Assembly: GCA_035296325.1 (NCBI GenBank)
Contig: DATHBD010000074.1
Coordinates: 1 to 19,946, forward strand
Direction: 5' to 3'
DNA from: DATHBD01 sp035296325
GTDB lineage: Bacteria > Actinomycetota > Actinomycetes > Mycobacteriales > Micromonosporaceae
DNA length: 19,946 bases
Part shown: positions 12,403 to 19,882 of the stretch, in pieces
Layout: every line of letters begins with the position of its first letter
Numbering within the stretch: position 1 is the first letter of the stretch
Translations under genes and position numbers: made by a program
Notes under the pieces: model-generated
Seen by the model: the letters and a program-made list of their open reading frames with translations, nothing else
Database searches by the model: none
What the model was told of the DNA's origin: nothing

Positions 12403-13070
12403 CCTCGATCTTCCAACGTGCACTCGGCGGCGACTTCTACCGCCTGCACCCGCGATTGCAGGACCGCTTCGGCTTGACCGGCCGTAAGCACCGCGGCTGC
12501 ATCGGCACCGGAGTGATGGACCGCATCTGGCGCGGCCCCGCCTTCGTCACGCCGTTCCTGCACCTGGGCACCGCCAGGCACGTCCTGTTTCCGGAAACCG
12601 GCACCGCGATCCCGTTCACCATCGAGAACTACGCCTACACCGACTCGTACGGCCGCCCGACACTGACGTTCGTCCGGACGTTCGAGGTGGCCGTCGCTCG
12701 CCGCCGCCGGTTCGACGCCACGATGGTCTTCAGTGAGCAGCGACGGACCCTTGTCGACTATCTCGGCACCCACCAGCACATCGCCGTGGACCTGCACCCT
12801 TCGGTCGACGCGACCGGTGGCCTGCACATCCGCAGCGGAACCCAACGTTTCCGCGGCGGCGTCCGCTGCCCGCGACTGCTCAGCGGCGAGGCGCGGCTCC
12901 ACGAGTGGTATGACGACGCCACCGACCGCTTCCGGATCGAGGTAGCCGTCGAGAACCGCCGATTCGGGCCGATCTTCGGGTACTCCGGCAGCTTCACGAC
13001 CCAGTACGTCAACCACCCCGCCCCGGTGCCGGCCACCGTCCGGCCACTGCGGGAGAATCCCCGCGAATGA
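12399..13070 (+). CDS. DUF4166-domain protein
   Basis: 223 residues from GTG 12399, overlapping the previous stop as GTGA. The beginning matches the DUF4166 pattern: SIFQRALGGDFYRLHPRLQD (3-22), then CIGTGVMDRIWRG (about 37-49). The remainder has the expected strands FPETGTAIPFTIENYAYTDS, FVRTFE and VDYLGTHQHIAVDLHP, and the closing EARLHEWYDD / NRRFGPIFGYSGSF. In other genomes this domain occurs alone or fused to a saccharopine-dehydrogenase-like or epimerase domain; its activity is undetermined. It is coupled with the SRPBCC-like protein and controlled by the same two operators. Its 3' end overlaps a small ORF on the opposite strand by 62 bp. Confidence 0.85.
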   Translation: MTSIFQRALGGDFYRLHPRLQDRFGLTGRKHRGCIGTGVMDRIWRGPAFVTPFLHLGTARHVLFPETGTAIPFTIENYAYTDSYGRPTLTFVRTFEVAVARRRRFDATMVFSEQRRTLVDYLGTHQHIAVDLHPSVDATGGLHIRSGTQRFRGGVRCPRLLSGEARLHEWYDDATDRFRIEVAVENRRFGPIFGYSGSFTTQYVNHPAPVPATVRPLRENPRE

Positions 13071-13155
13071 GCAGCGCCGCCACGACCGCGGCCAGTACGG
13101 CGGCGAGCAGTGCTACGACGCTCAGCAGCACCGCGCGGATCGTGGTGGTCTTCAT
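13009..13155 (-). CDS. Small single-pass membrane or secreted protein, possibly truncated
   Basis: 48 residues, ATG 13155 preceded by GGAGGAG about 10 bases upstream; an in-frame ATG at 13173 is an alternative. The product is a basic start MKTTTIRAV, one long hydrophobic helix (8-30) and a short Gly/Pro/Arg-rich end. The last ~20 codons lie antisense to the DUF4166 3' end, where the composition is dictated by the other gene, so the helix may be the signal-anchor of a longer protein whose 3' part has been lost. It could equally be a genuine micropeptide. The AT-rich 13165-13215 stretch next to it could carry its promoter. Confidence 0.5.
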   Translation of the reverse strand: MKTTTIRAVLLSVVALLAAVLAAVVAALLIRGDSPAVAGRWPAPGRGG

Positions 13156-13374
13156 CGGGGCACGCTCCTCCATGAAATTTACTTAAACGGTTCAGCTATT
13201 CCGAAGTATTGACTATCAGGTATGGCGTGGCAAATGGGTGGGGGACCCCGAGCCCTACCGGCTGCGCCGCGCGACGAAGGTGATGCCTGGTTGCGTTTCA
13301 GAACCTCTTCGAGAACCATCCACGGCATGGACAACGCATTGATGTTGACGGGTGTCGGGTCAAAAGGGCGCTGC

Positions 13375-14637
13375 ATGACTTCTGAAGATCGACCAGTCCG
13401 ACGAGCCGTCGGCCCACTTCTCGCCCTCGCTGCAGTGCTGGCCCTGCCGCTACTCTCCCCCGCCATACCGGCCGCGGCGTCGCCACCGGCCGCGACCGCC
13501 TCCTCGAAGGGACCGTGGACCGGCGCCTGGGCGACCAGCCCACAACGGATGGTCGGTCCGACCTTCTCCCAGCAGACCCTGCGCATGCTGGTCCATCCGA
13601 CCGTCGGTGGAACGTCGCTGCGGATCCGACTGTCCAACACGTTCGGCGCCGAGGACGTCACCTTCGATGCCGTGAGCGTGGCCCGGGCCGTGGCGCCCGG
13701 GTCGGCCGAACTCGTCGGCGGAACCAGCCGGAGCGTCACTTTCCACGGCCAACGGGCGGTGACCGTCAAGGCGGGCAGCCAGGTCTTCAGCGATCCCGTG
13801 CAGTTGAGCATCGCGTACGGCCAGGACCTGGCGGTCGACCTCAACGTCACCGCCGGGGGCGATGCCGCCGCCATCACCGGTCACGACGGCGCCCAGGGCA
13901 CGCAGTTCGTGGCGGCCGGCAACCAGGTCGGCGGCGCGGCCGCCATGTTCACCGGCACGGTCAACTCGTGGTTCTGGTTGAGCGGCGTCGACGTACGGCC
14001 GACTCGCGGTGTGCGGGGCAGCATCGTGGCCCTCGGTGACTCGATCACCGATGGCGCGTACACCACCTGGAACGGCAACGACCGCTGGACGGACAACCTC
14101 GCAGACCGGCTGCAGGCGCTCCCCGCATCCAGGCAGTTCGGCGTGCTCAACCACGGAATTGGCGGCAATCAGATCCTCACCGACCGTACCGACTGCTGCG
14201 GCGCGGGTACCAGCGTCTCCGCCCTCAACCGGGAACGTCACGATGTCCGGCTCCAGACCCGCGTCAAGTACCTGATCCTCGCCGAGGGCATCAACGACAT
14301 CGGCTTCAACGCCGACGCCGACGCCCTCATCGCCGGGATGAGGACGGTCGCGAGGCGGGCGCACACGGCCGGCATCCGGGTGATCGGCGCGACCATCACG
14401 CCGTACGGCTGCGACACCGGTTGCTTCGGCCCTGAACAGGAGGCCACCCGGCAGACGGTCAACACGTGGATCCGGACGAGCCGCGTATTCGATGGTGTGA
14501 TCGACTTCGATGCCGCAGTCCGCGACCCGCAGAACCCCAGCCGGCTGCTGCCCGCCTACCAGGCCGACTTCCTGCACCCCAACAACGCCGGCCAGCAGGC
14601 GATGGCCGAGTCGATCGACCTGAGCCTGTTCCGCTGA
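13375..14637 (+). CDS. Secreted SGNH/GDSL-type hydrolase
   Basis: 420 residues from ATG 13375 (AAGGG upstream; the frame is open further but without a better start). Signal peptide 1-35 ending near AIPAAA. A beta-rich N-terminal domain (45-205) with TGAWATSPQRM precedes the SGNH domain, a layout common in actinomycete secreted esterases. Blocks of the family are all present: GDSITDG with nucleophile Ser223, Gly in NHGIGGNQIL (259-268), GIND with Asn307, and DFLHPNNAG with Asp398 and His401. Expected to hydrolyse ester bonds of lipids or acylated polysaccharide outside the cell; the substrate cannot be read from sequence. The gene appears monocistronic with a terminator. Confidence 0.93.
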   Translation: MTSEDRPVRRAVGPLLALAAVLALPLLSPAIPAAASPPAATASSKGPWTGAWATSPQRMVGPTFSQQTLRMLVHPTVGGTSLRIRLSNTFGAEDVTFDAVSVARAVAPGSAELVGGTSRSVTFHGQRAVTVKAGSQVFSDPVQLSIAYGQDLAVDLNVTAGGDAAAITGHDGAQGTQFVAAGNQVGGAAAMFTGTVNSWFWLSGVDVRPTRGVRGSIVALGDSITDGAYTTWNGNDRWTDNLADRLQALPASRQFGVLNHGIGGNQILTDRTDCCGAGTSVSALNRERHDVRLQTRVKYLILAEGINDIGFNADADALIAGMRTVARRAHTAGIRVIGATITPYGCDTGCFGPEQEATRQTVNTWIRTSRVFDGVIDFDAAVRDPQNPSRLLPAYQADFLHPNNAGQQAMAESIDLSLFR

Positions 14638-14661
14638 CCAACCACTGTACCGGTCGACCTT

Positions 14662-14698
14662 CCGGGGGCCTGCGGCGTCTTCGCCGACGGGCCCCCGG
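14662..14698 (+). terminator. Terminator after the SGNH hydrolase gene
   Basis: An outer stem from CCGGGGGCC (14662-14670) and GGGCCCCCGG (14689-14698), with an inner GCGGCG/CGCCG helix around TCTT. It starts 25 bases after the stop codon. Confidence 0.75.
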
Positions 14699-14865
14699 GC
14701 GGCTCGCGGCGTGCTGCCACGCCGCACTCACATTCCCCGCCGGGATCCGCATACGCCGGGGGTCGACGCACGGTCGCAGGCTGGTCGGACGGGTCCGCGG
14801 GGGCAACGTGCGCGGCGAGCCGGCGGTAGGCTGCCCCGGTCGTCGACGAAACGGGGAGCTTCACC

Positions 14866-15627
14866 ATGTTCCGCAGATGGATGCTTGTCGGCCTGCTGGC
14901 GCTGGCGGCGGGCTGCGACTCCGGCGGTGGCCCGGGCGGTGGCGCCTCGTCGGAGCCGCCCGCCGCTGACGCGCTCGCGCAGGTACGTGCCGCGGCCGCC
15001 AAGACCGCAGGGGTGCCGGCACATGTGACGTTGAGCGCGCCCAACGTCGAGGTCGCCGGCGACACCGACCCGGCCGGCAAGGCACTGGCCCTGACGGTGA
15101 CGACGAGTGGCGACGGCGAGCGCACCGAGTCCAGGGTCCGGGTGGTTGGCGAGGACGCATGGATGACCATCGCCAAGTCCGCCCTGCCGAACCTGGACCT
15201 GAAGAAGTTCATCTGGTTCCCGACGTCGGAGTTCGCCAAGGCGTCCCTGGTGCATCTGGGGGCCCCGTTCGACCCCGCTGGGATCACCGGCTTCTCCGCG
15301 GCGATGACAGCCGCGACCCGTACGGGTGAGGGCGCCTACACCGGCAAACTTGACCTCATCGAGGCGCCGGCCGGGGTGTCCCGTGGCCTCCTGCCAGCGA
15401 CGGCCGAGTCGTTGCAGCACAACGGTGGCGTGTCGCAGTCCGTGCCGTACGAGGCGTCGGTGGACGCTCAGGGCTACCTGACCTCGTTGACCGTCACACT
15501 GCCGACCTACGCGAGCACGGCCAGGTTCTCCGACTTCGGCAAGCCCGTCAAGATTGACAAGCCCGGCGCGGCCGAGGTCATCGAGGTGCCGGTCGCGTTG
15601 CGCCGGCTCCTGTCGGGCCAGTTGTAG
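14866..15627 (+). CDS. Lipoprotein of LppX/LprG-like layout
   Basis: 253 residues; ATG 14866 with GGGGAG upstream. A lipoprotein signal peptide MFRRWMLVGLLALAAGC places the lipid-modified cysteine at position 17, followed by a Gly/Ser/Pro linker to about 35. The rest is beta-strand-rich with alternating hydrophobics and no catalytic motif, including GEDAWMTIAKSAL, KKFIWFP, a segment ending GKLDLIEAP, and PYEASVDAQGYLTSLTVTLP near the end. This order of strands is characteristic of mycobacterial LppX/LprG-type and other actinomycete proteins whose open half-barrel carries lipids. The match is by pattern and moderately sure. It is probably anchored to the outer face of the membrane. It forms a single-gene unit converging on 15770-16474. 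Confidence 0.85.
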   Translation: MFRRWMLVGLLALAAGCDSGGGPGGGASSEPPAADALAQVRAAAAKTAGVPAHVTLSAPNVEVAGDTDPAGKALALTVTTSGDGERTESRVRVVGEDAWMTIAKSALPNLDLKKFIWFPTSEFAKASLVHLGAPFDPAGITGFSAAMTAATRTGEGAYTGKLDLIEAPAGVSRGLLPATAESLQHNGGVSQSVPYEASVDAQGYLTSLTVTLPTYASTARFSDFGKPVKIDKPGAAEVIEVPVALRRLLSGQL

Positions 15628-15726
15628 CGACCGGGCCTCCGCGCGGGGCACACCCGGTGCGGCACGTGGTTGCTTGCGATGAAGGTAATCGCCTGCCACC
15701 AAAGGACTGACTCGACTCAGGGAAAA

Positions 15727-15762
15727 CTGCCGCGGGTGCTCCGGGCGCGCCACCCGCGGCAG
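15727..15762 (-). terminator. Terminator between convergent genes
   Basis: A perfect 12-bp inverted repeat CTGCCGCGGGTG / CACCCGCGGCAG with a 12-base loop. Read on the minus strand it is followed by TTTTCC, so it is best placed for the membrane-protein gene ending at 15770, but it can also stop the lipoprotein transcript from the left. Confidence 0.75.
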
Positions 15763-15769
15763 CCTCCAC

Positions 15770-16474
15770 TCAGGCCGGTGGTCGCCGAGCCGGGACCGGC
15801 GGTCGCACCGTCAGCCGGAGCAGCGCAACGGTCAGGACCATCAGCCCGACATAGAGCGGCAGCCCGGCGCCCAACTGCTGGGCAAGCGCGGCGAGCAGTG
15901 GATATTCCGAAACCGACGCCGGCGTCACCTCGGCGGCCGGAGTTCCGATCAGCTCGGTGACCCGCTCCGCGAGCCAGGTGCCGCGGCCGACGAACATGTC
16001 GTGGGCAATTGGGCCCGGGGTCGCCACGATTGCGAACGCGCTGCCGCCGATCACGGCGTACAACCATGGCATGAAACGCCGCGCGTCCCCCACGGCATAT
16101 CGCTGCGCCGCCCACGCGGCAATCGGTAGCACGACGGCCAACACCGGTGTGAGCGCGCCGAAAGCAAAGGAGGAGTCCAGCAGCCAGTGCGCGGGCTCAC
16201 TGATCGACGGTCCCCCCTCGCCAAGATAAATAGCATGGAACCAGAACATCACCGCGCCACCGCCGTAACACATGATGACCGCGGTGATCAGCAGCGCCAT
16301 TCGGGCACTGCGATCAGCGTAGAAGCCGGCCAACAGGGCTGCGAACGCCCGTGCTCCCCGCGACGGCGGCGCTGGCGGTCGGGCGGCCTGGTCTGCGCTG
16401 AACGGATCGAGAATCACGCGAAGGCTCGGACAGGTAACCGTAGTTTCCTCGGACAGGGGAGCGCGTACTGGCAT
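15770..16474 (-). CDS. Multi-spanning membrane protein of unknown function
   Basis: 234 residues from ATG 16474, with GGAAAGG nine bases upstream. After a 50-residue cytoplasmic-looking head (MPVRAPLSEETTVTCPSL... rich in Ala, Pro and Arg) there are hydrophobic segments at about 60-80 (MALLITAVIMCYGGGAVMFW), 102-121, 138-154 and 204-222, and a basic C-terminus. Between them lie an acidic HAIYLGEGGPSISEPAHW loop and a His/Asp-containing loop PIAHDMFVGRGTWLAERV. I recognise no family. The gene is monocistronic: a terminator lies downstream and the inverted repeat at 16582-16604 lies 108 bp upstream. The role is unknown. Confidence 0.8.
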   Translation of the reverse strand: MPVRAPLSEETTVTCPSLRVILDPFSADQAARPPAPPSRGARAFAALLAGFYADRSARMALLITAVIMCYGGGAVMFWFHAIYLGEGGPSISEPAHWLLDSSFAFGALTPVLAVVLPIAAWAAQRYAVGDARRFMPWLYAVIGGSAFAIVATPGPIAHDMFVGRGTWLAERVTELIGTPAAEVTPASVSEYPLLAALAQQLGAGLPLYVGLMVLTVALLRLTVRPPVPARRPPA

Positions 16475-16581
16475 GGTGGATGCCTTTCCACGGGAACGTT
16501 TCGCGACTGGCGGCGCGCCTGCCTACCCAACCATTGGATCGACCCATGTGATTGCGACGGTAGGGGGGCCGACGGCTCCCT

Positions 16582-16604
16582 CACAACCCCCTTGGGGGAT
16601 TGTG
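16582..16604. promoter_or_regulatory. Long inverted repeat upstream of the membrane-protein gene
   Basis: CACAA-CCCCC-TT-GGGGG-A-TTGTG: ten paired bases on each side broken only by a single unpaired A. With a two-base centre it is better suited as a protein-binding site than as an RNA hairpin. It lies 108 bp upstream of the ATG at 16474 and 45 bp upstream of the small ORF at 16649. Confidence 0.45.
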
Positions 16605-16648
16605 GACGCTCCACCAGCGAGCGGTCGCGTAACTTTCCGGTGACGACC

Positions 16649-16798
16649 ATGAGTTCAATCGTTCCGGTCAGCCGAACAATAAGGCAGCCGTGGAATGGAG
16701 TAGCGGTGATAACCGGCAACTGGGAGATCACGGTGGGCCAACTGGACGAGCTGTCGATCGCGCTGGCCAGCCGCAGCACGACGGATTGCGCGGCATAG
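16649..16798 (+). CDS. Doubtful small ORF A
   Basis: 49 codons from ATG 16649, product beginning MSSIVPVSRTIRQPWNGVAV and ending in a hydrophilic stretch with a terminal Cys-Ala-Ala. Composition is protein-like (balanced, not Arg/Pro-rich as shadow frames are), with a weak GGTGA upstream. No family is recognised. It might be one piece of a broken gene with the ORF at 16858-17007, which is in another frame. Confidence 0.3.
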   Translation: MSSIVPVSRTIRQPWNGVAVITGNWEITVGQLDELSIALASRSTTDCAA

Positions 16799-16857
16799 CC
16801 GCGACTGAGCGCGGAGTGCTGGATCAGGCCGTACGCCGACGATGGTGGCGGCGTACG

Positions 16858-17007
16858 GTGCCGTTGAGCGTGCGGATCGCTGTCCTGCCGGTCGCCGGTT
16901 CACGCGGATACCGGATCGGTCCGAGCCCCCTACTGGTCACCGGGCCGCTTGTACTGGACAGCGAGTCCTATGCGCGATTGCTCGCTGCTATGTTGGTCAG
17001 CCGCTGA
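16858..17007 (+). CDS. Doubtful small ORF B
   Basis: 49 codons from GTG 16858. The product VPLSVRIAVLPVAGSRGYRI continues to a regular helix ESYARLLAAMLVSR at the C-terminus, which reads like a real domain end. The frame is open further upstream to 16690 but there it is Arg/Trp/Gln-rich. A hairpin at 17034-17063 follows the stop. Without a ribosome binding site or homologue I cannot say whether it is expressed or a remnant. Confidence 0.3.
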   Translation: MPLSVRIAVLPVAGSRGYRIGPSPLLVTGPLVLDSESYARLLAAMLVSR

Positions 17008-17033
17008 CGGGCAGCGCGGCATGGCCGCCCGAG

Positions 17034-17063
17034 CGACAGTGCGGGGAAGACCGCGCACTGTCG
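17034..17063 (-). terminator. Terminator after the beta-helix gene
   Basis: Perfect 10-bp arms CGACAGTGCG / CGCACTGTCG around a 10-base loop. It lies 45 bases beyond the stop of the minus-strand beta-helix gene and 26 bases beyond the plus-strand small ORF, so it may act in both directions. Confidence 0.65.
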
Positions 17064-17107
17064 TCGGTTCCTGGCCGACTCGGCCCTTGACGCACCCGCT
17101 GGTCCGG

Positions 17108-19882
17108 CTACCGAGCGAAACGGAACCAGTCCAGGTTGAGCAGGTTGCCACTGCCCCCCCGGTACACCAGGTACAGCGTGTGCGTGCCGGTCGCGCCGGT
17201 CACCGGGCAGCTGGTGGTGACGAAGGTCTGCCAGCTTCCGGTAGCGGGGACGGTGCAGGTGGCAACCGTTGCACCGGTGGGACTGCCCAGACGCGCCTGG
17301 ACGATCCCGCCGCTGCCCTGGCTCGAGGTGCGGACGCTGAGCGTGCGCGGGCTCGATGCGCCGAACGCGACGCCGGCGTACGCCGTGTGGTCGTTGTTGC
17401 TGATCACGTTGACGTCGGTGCCACTGTCGGCGGCGGTCCAGCCCAGTCCGGTGCCCACCTGGGCGTCGTACTGCTCGGCCTCCACCTGCAGGTACGGGTT
17501 GATCGTGGTCACCGGGGCGGTGGCGATTCGGAACCACGCCACGTTGAACAGGGAGCCGCCGTTGGCTGCGTTGCGGTACACCAGGTAGAGGGTGTGCGTT
17601 CCGCTCGCTGCGCTCGTCGGGCACGAGATCGTCGTCCAGGTCTGCCAACCTCCGGTGCCGGGCACCTGGCAGGTCGCAAGCACCGGACCGGTCGGGCTGC
17701 CCAGGCGTGCCTCGATCGATCCTGGCGTGGCCTGCGCGCTGGCGACCTGCACCACCAGCGAAGCCGCCCCGCTCAGATCCACCCCGCTGTACGCGGTGTA
17801 GTCGCCGTTGTGGATGTGTGCCACGTTGCTGCCCTGCGAGACGCTGTTCTCCAGCTGGGTGCCGGACTGGCTGCTGTACGACCCCGCCCGGATGCCGAGG
17901 TAGGCGTCGGTGGTGGATCGGCACCGGGCGTGGCCACACCCCGCCGTCCAGTCGATGCCGCCGGTTTCGTAGGCGCCCTGGTCCGGCGCACGGCCACGGA
18001 ATCCGTCGGTGACCCCAGCGACGGCGGTGCCGGCGTCCACGGCCGGCGAGTTCGGCTGCAGGCGATAGTCGCGGACGGCCGGGTTGACGAACCGTGGCCG
18101 TACGGTGTTCGAGGAGTTGGCCGTGATGGTGGCGTTCGGCGGCGTCCGTTCGTACGTCACCGAGCCGTGCGCCCAGAGGTTGTTCTGCAGGGCCGTGCCG
18201 GTCGCGTTGGCGAGGTGGCCGCCTTCGCTGTAGCCGACACCGGGGCCGACCGTGTTGTTGTACAGGTCGTTGCTGGAGCTGCCGTCGCTGCCCGAGCCGG
18301 TCGCGTTGAGCTTGAGGCCGTACCGCCCGGTGTCCCAGACGACGTTGTGGTGGACGACGAAGCCGCTCGCGCCGTCGTCCAGGAAGACACCGGTGCTGTA
18401 CTTGTCCGCGACGGCGGTGTCGTGGATCCAGTTGTGGTCGATGGAGCTCTGCTGGGCGTCCACGCTGTGACAGCAGATGTAGATCGCCCCGAGATCACGG
18501 GTCTGCAGGCCGAAGTTGTACAGGTTGTTGTACGAGATCCGGCTCTTGTGCGTGTACGCCGTCTGAGTACCCGGGTTCAGGCTGATCAGGAACCGGCCAC
18601 TGTTGTACAGCGTGTTGTGGGTGACCGTGCCGTAGCCGCGGAAGCCGAAATTGATCCCGGACGGGTAGCCACCGAGGTAGTTGACGTCATGGATCAGGTT
18701 GTTGACCAGGGTCATGTTGCTGCCGGCCAGCGACACGCCGTTGCCTGAGCTCCAGGCGACCGTGCTGTTGCGCAGCGTGTGGTTTGAGCCGTCCAGGATG
18801 ATGCCGGTGCTGGTGGCGCCGGAGCACCACGTCCCGCAGCCGGCGACGTCCTGCGGGTCGTTGGGCAGGGTGAGCGCATGCGAGACGTACGCCGCGTCGA
18901 TCCCGTCGAGCACGATGTTGCTGCTCGTGGGCGAGGTCAGTACCGTGGCGGAGAAGATCTTGAGGCCGGCGACGGTGACATTCGAGCGGCCCGAAAGGTT
19001 GAAGGCGGCGTGGCGCCGCTTGGCCTCGACCGTACGGGCGGCGGGCGATCCTCCGCCAGGGGCCCAGAGGTAGAGCCGGCGCGCCGTCCAGTCGTACCAC
19101 CACTCGCCGGGAGCGTCGAGCAGTTGCAGGCCGCGGTTACCGCCGGTCAGGTAGTACTTCGCCCCGGGGCGGTTGCAGTTCGGGTCACCGCAGTACCGCC
19201 TGACGGTGAACTGCCCGGCCGACGACGCGGTGACGATGTTGGCGGTGGCCGACCAGGCGGGGCCGCCGACCACGTGCTCGATCGCGCCGGTGAAGTCGAC
19301 GCCGGCCGGGAGCGCGGCGTCGATGACCGTGCCGACGCTGGTACCTGCATCGGCCTCCGCGGTGGCCTGGTGCGAGGGGTCGGTCGAGCCGTTCGGCCAC
19401 TGGGCCTCGCCGGTCATGACGGCGTCCACGAAGACCTGGTTGGCGGAGACAGCGCCGGGCGTCACCCGGTTGTTGACGTCGCTGGTCTCACCGCTGACCG
19501 GCAGCGTGACGTTCGCCGCGTAGATCTCCCCGGAGTGCCTGGTCCAGCCGGTGACCGGATCGGCGCCGCTGACCGTCACGCTCTCGTTGTTGTACGGCTG
19601 GAACACGATCCGGCCGGCGGCGGTACCGGAGTTGGCCGGCGTGACGGTCTCCCGGTACACCCCCGCCCGGATCTGGCAGGTGTCGCCGGCCACCGCCACA
19701 CTCGCGCACTTCTGGATCGTCCGGAAGGGTGCGTCGACCGACGTGCCAGGGTTTGCGTCATTCCCGGACGTGGCGACGAAGTAGCTCGTCGCGGCCGATG
19801 CGGGCCAGGCCAGCGCAACCGAGGCCGCTGCCGCCAGAACAGCACCAATGAGCGCGAAGGTGCCGGTACGCGTGCGTGTCAT
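17108..19882 (-). CDS. Secreted parallel beta-helix protein with two CBM6-like domains
   Basis: 924 residues from ATG 19882; a TTG at 19897 is an alternative start. A Sec signal peptide covers 1-30, cleaved near AWPASA. The mature protein opens with YFVATSGNDANPGTSVDAPF and GDTCQIRAGVYRETV, the usual entrance of right-handed parallel beta-helix carbohydrate enzymes (DUF1565/PbH1 type). Helix coils continue to about 640, with Asn-rich ladders such as NHTLRNSTVAWSSGNGV, NMTLVNNLIHDVNYLGG, SSIDHNWIHDT and FVVHHNVVWDTGRYG. Residues 659-796 and 797-924 are two related beta-sandwiches (SIEARLGSPTG / VQARLGSPTG; THTLYLVYR; AWFRI / DWFRF) of the CBM6 kind, starting at AYLGIRAGSYSSQSG and YLQVEAEQYD. 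The probable job is binding and cleavage of an extracellular polysaccharide. The exact catalytic residues and whether it is a lyase or hydrolase cannot be fixed from sequence alone. Confidence 0.9.
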   Translation of the reverse strand: MTRTRTGTFALIGAVLAAAASVALAWPASAATSYFVATSGNDANPGTSVDAPFRTIQKCASVAVAGDTCQIRAGVYRETVTPANSGTAAGRIVFQPYNNESVTVSGADPVTGWTRHSGEIYAANVTLPVSGETSDVNNRVTPGAVSANQVFVDAVMTGEAQWPNGSTDPSHQATAEADAGTSVGTVIDAALPAGVDFTGAIEHVVGGPAWSATANIVTASSAGQFTVRRYCGDPNCNRPGAKYYLTGGNRGLQLLDAPGEWWYDWTARRLYLWAPGGGSPAARTVEAKRRHAAFNLSGRSNVTVAGLKIFSATVLTSPTSSNIVLDGIDAAYVSHALTLPNDPQDVAGCGTWCSGATSTGIILDGSNHTLRNSTVAWSSGNGVSLAGSNMTLVNNLIHDVNYLGGYPSGINFGFRGYGTVTHNTLYNSGRFLISLNPGTQTAYTHKSRISYNNLYNFGLQTRDLGAIYICCHSVDAQQSSIDHNWIHDTAVADKYSTGVFLDDGASGFVVHHNVVWDTGRYGLKLNATGSGSDGSSSNDLYNNTVGPGVGYSEGGHLANATGTALQNNLWAHGSVTYERTPPNATITANSSNTVRPRFVNPAVRDYRLQPNSPAVDAGTAVAGVTDGFRGRAPDQGAYETGGIDWTAGCGHARCRSTTDAYLGIRAGSYSSQSGTQLENSVSQGSNVAHIHNGDYTAYSGVDLSGAASLVVQVASAQATPGSIEARLGSPTGPVLATCQVPGTGGWQTWTTISCPTSAASGTHTLYLVYRNAANGGSLFNVAWFRIATAPVTTINPYLQVEAEQYDAQVGTGLGWTAADSGTDVNVISNNDHTAYAGVAFGASSPRTLSVRTSSQGSGGIVQARLGSPTGATVATCTVPATGSWQTFVTTSCPVTGATGTHTLYLVYRGGSGNLLNLDWFRFAR

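Larger units (their letters stand above)
16475..17107. other. Sparse region with two doubtful small ORFs
   Basis: About 630 bases between two minus-strand genes. It holds an inverted repeat (16582-16604), two 49-residue plus-strand ORFs listed separately, and a terminator (17034-17063). The base composition is less G/C-biased than in the flanking genes. No known family was recognised. Confidence 0.5.

Noticed and set aside
13222..13374. Longer N-terminus for the SGNH hydrolase
   Set aside because: It would bury the signal peptide 51 residues inside and has no ribosome binding site better than the one before 13375.
13450..14727. A 425-codon minus-strand open frame
   Set aside because: Antisense to the SGNH hydrolase gene, whose catalytic blocks are all present.
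16949..18748. A 599-codon plus-strand open frame
   Set aside because: It is antisense to the beta-helix gene. High-GC third positions keep opposite frames open; the product is Val/Arg-rich with no fold pattern.
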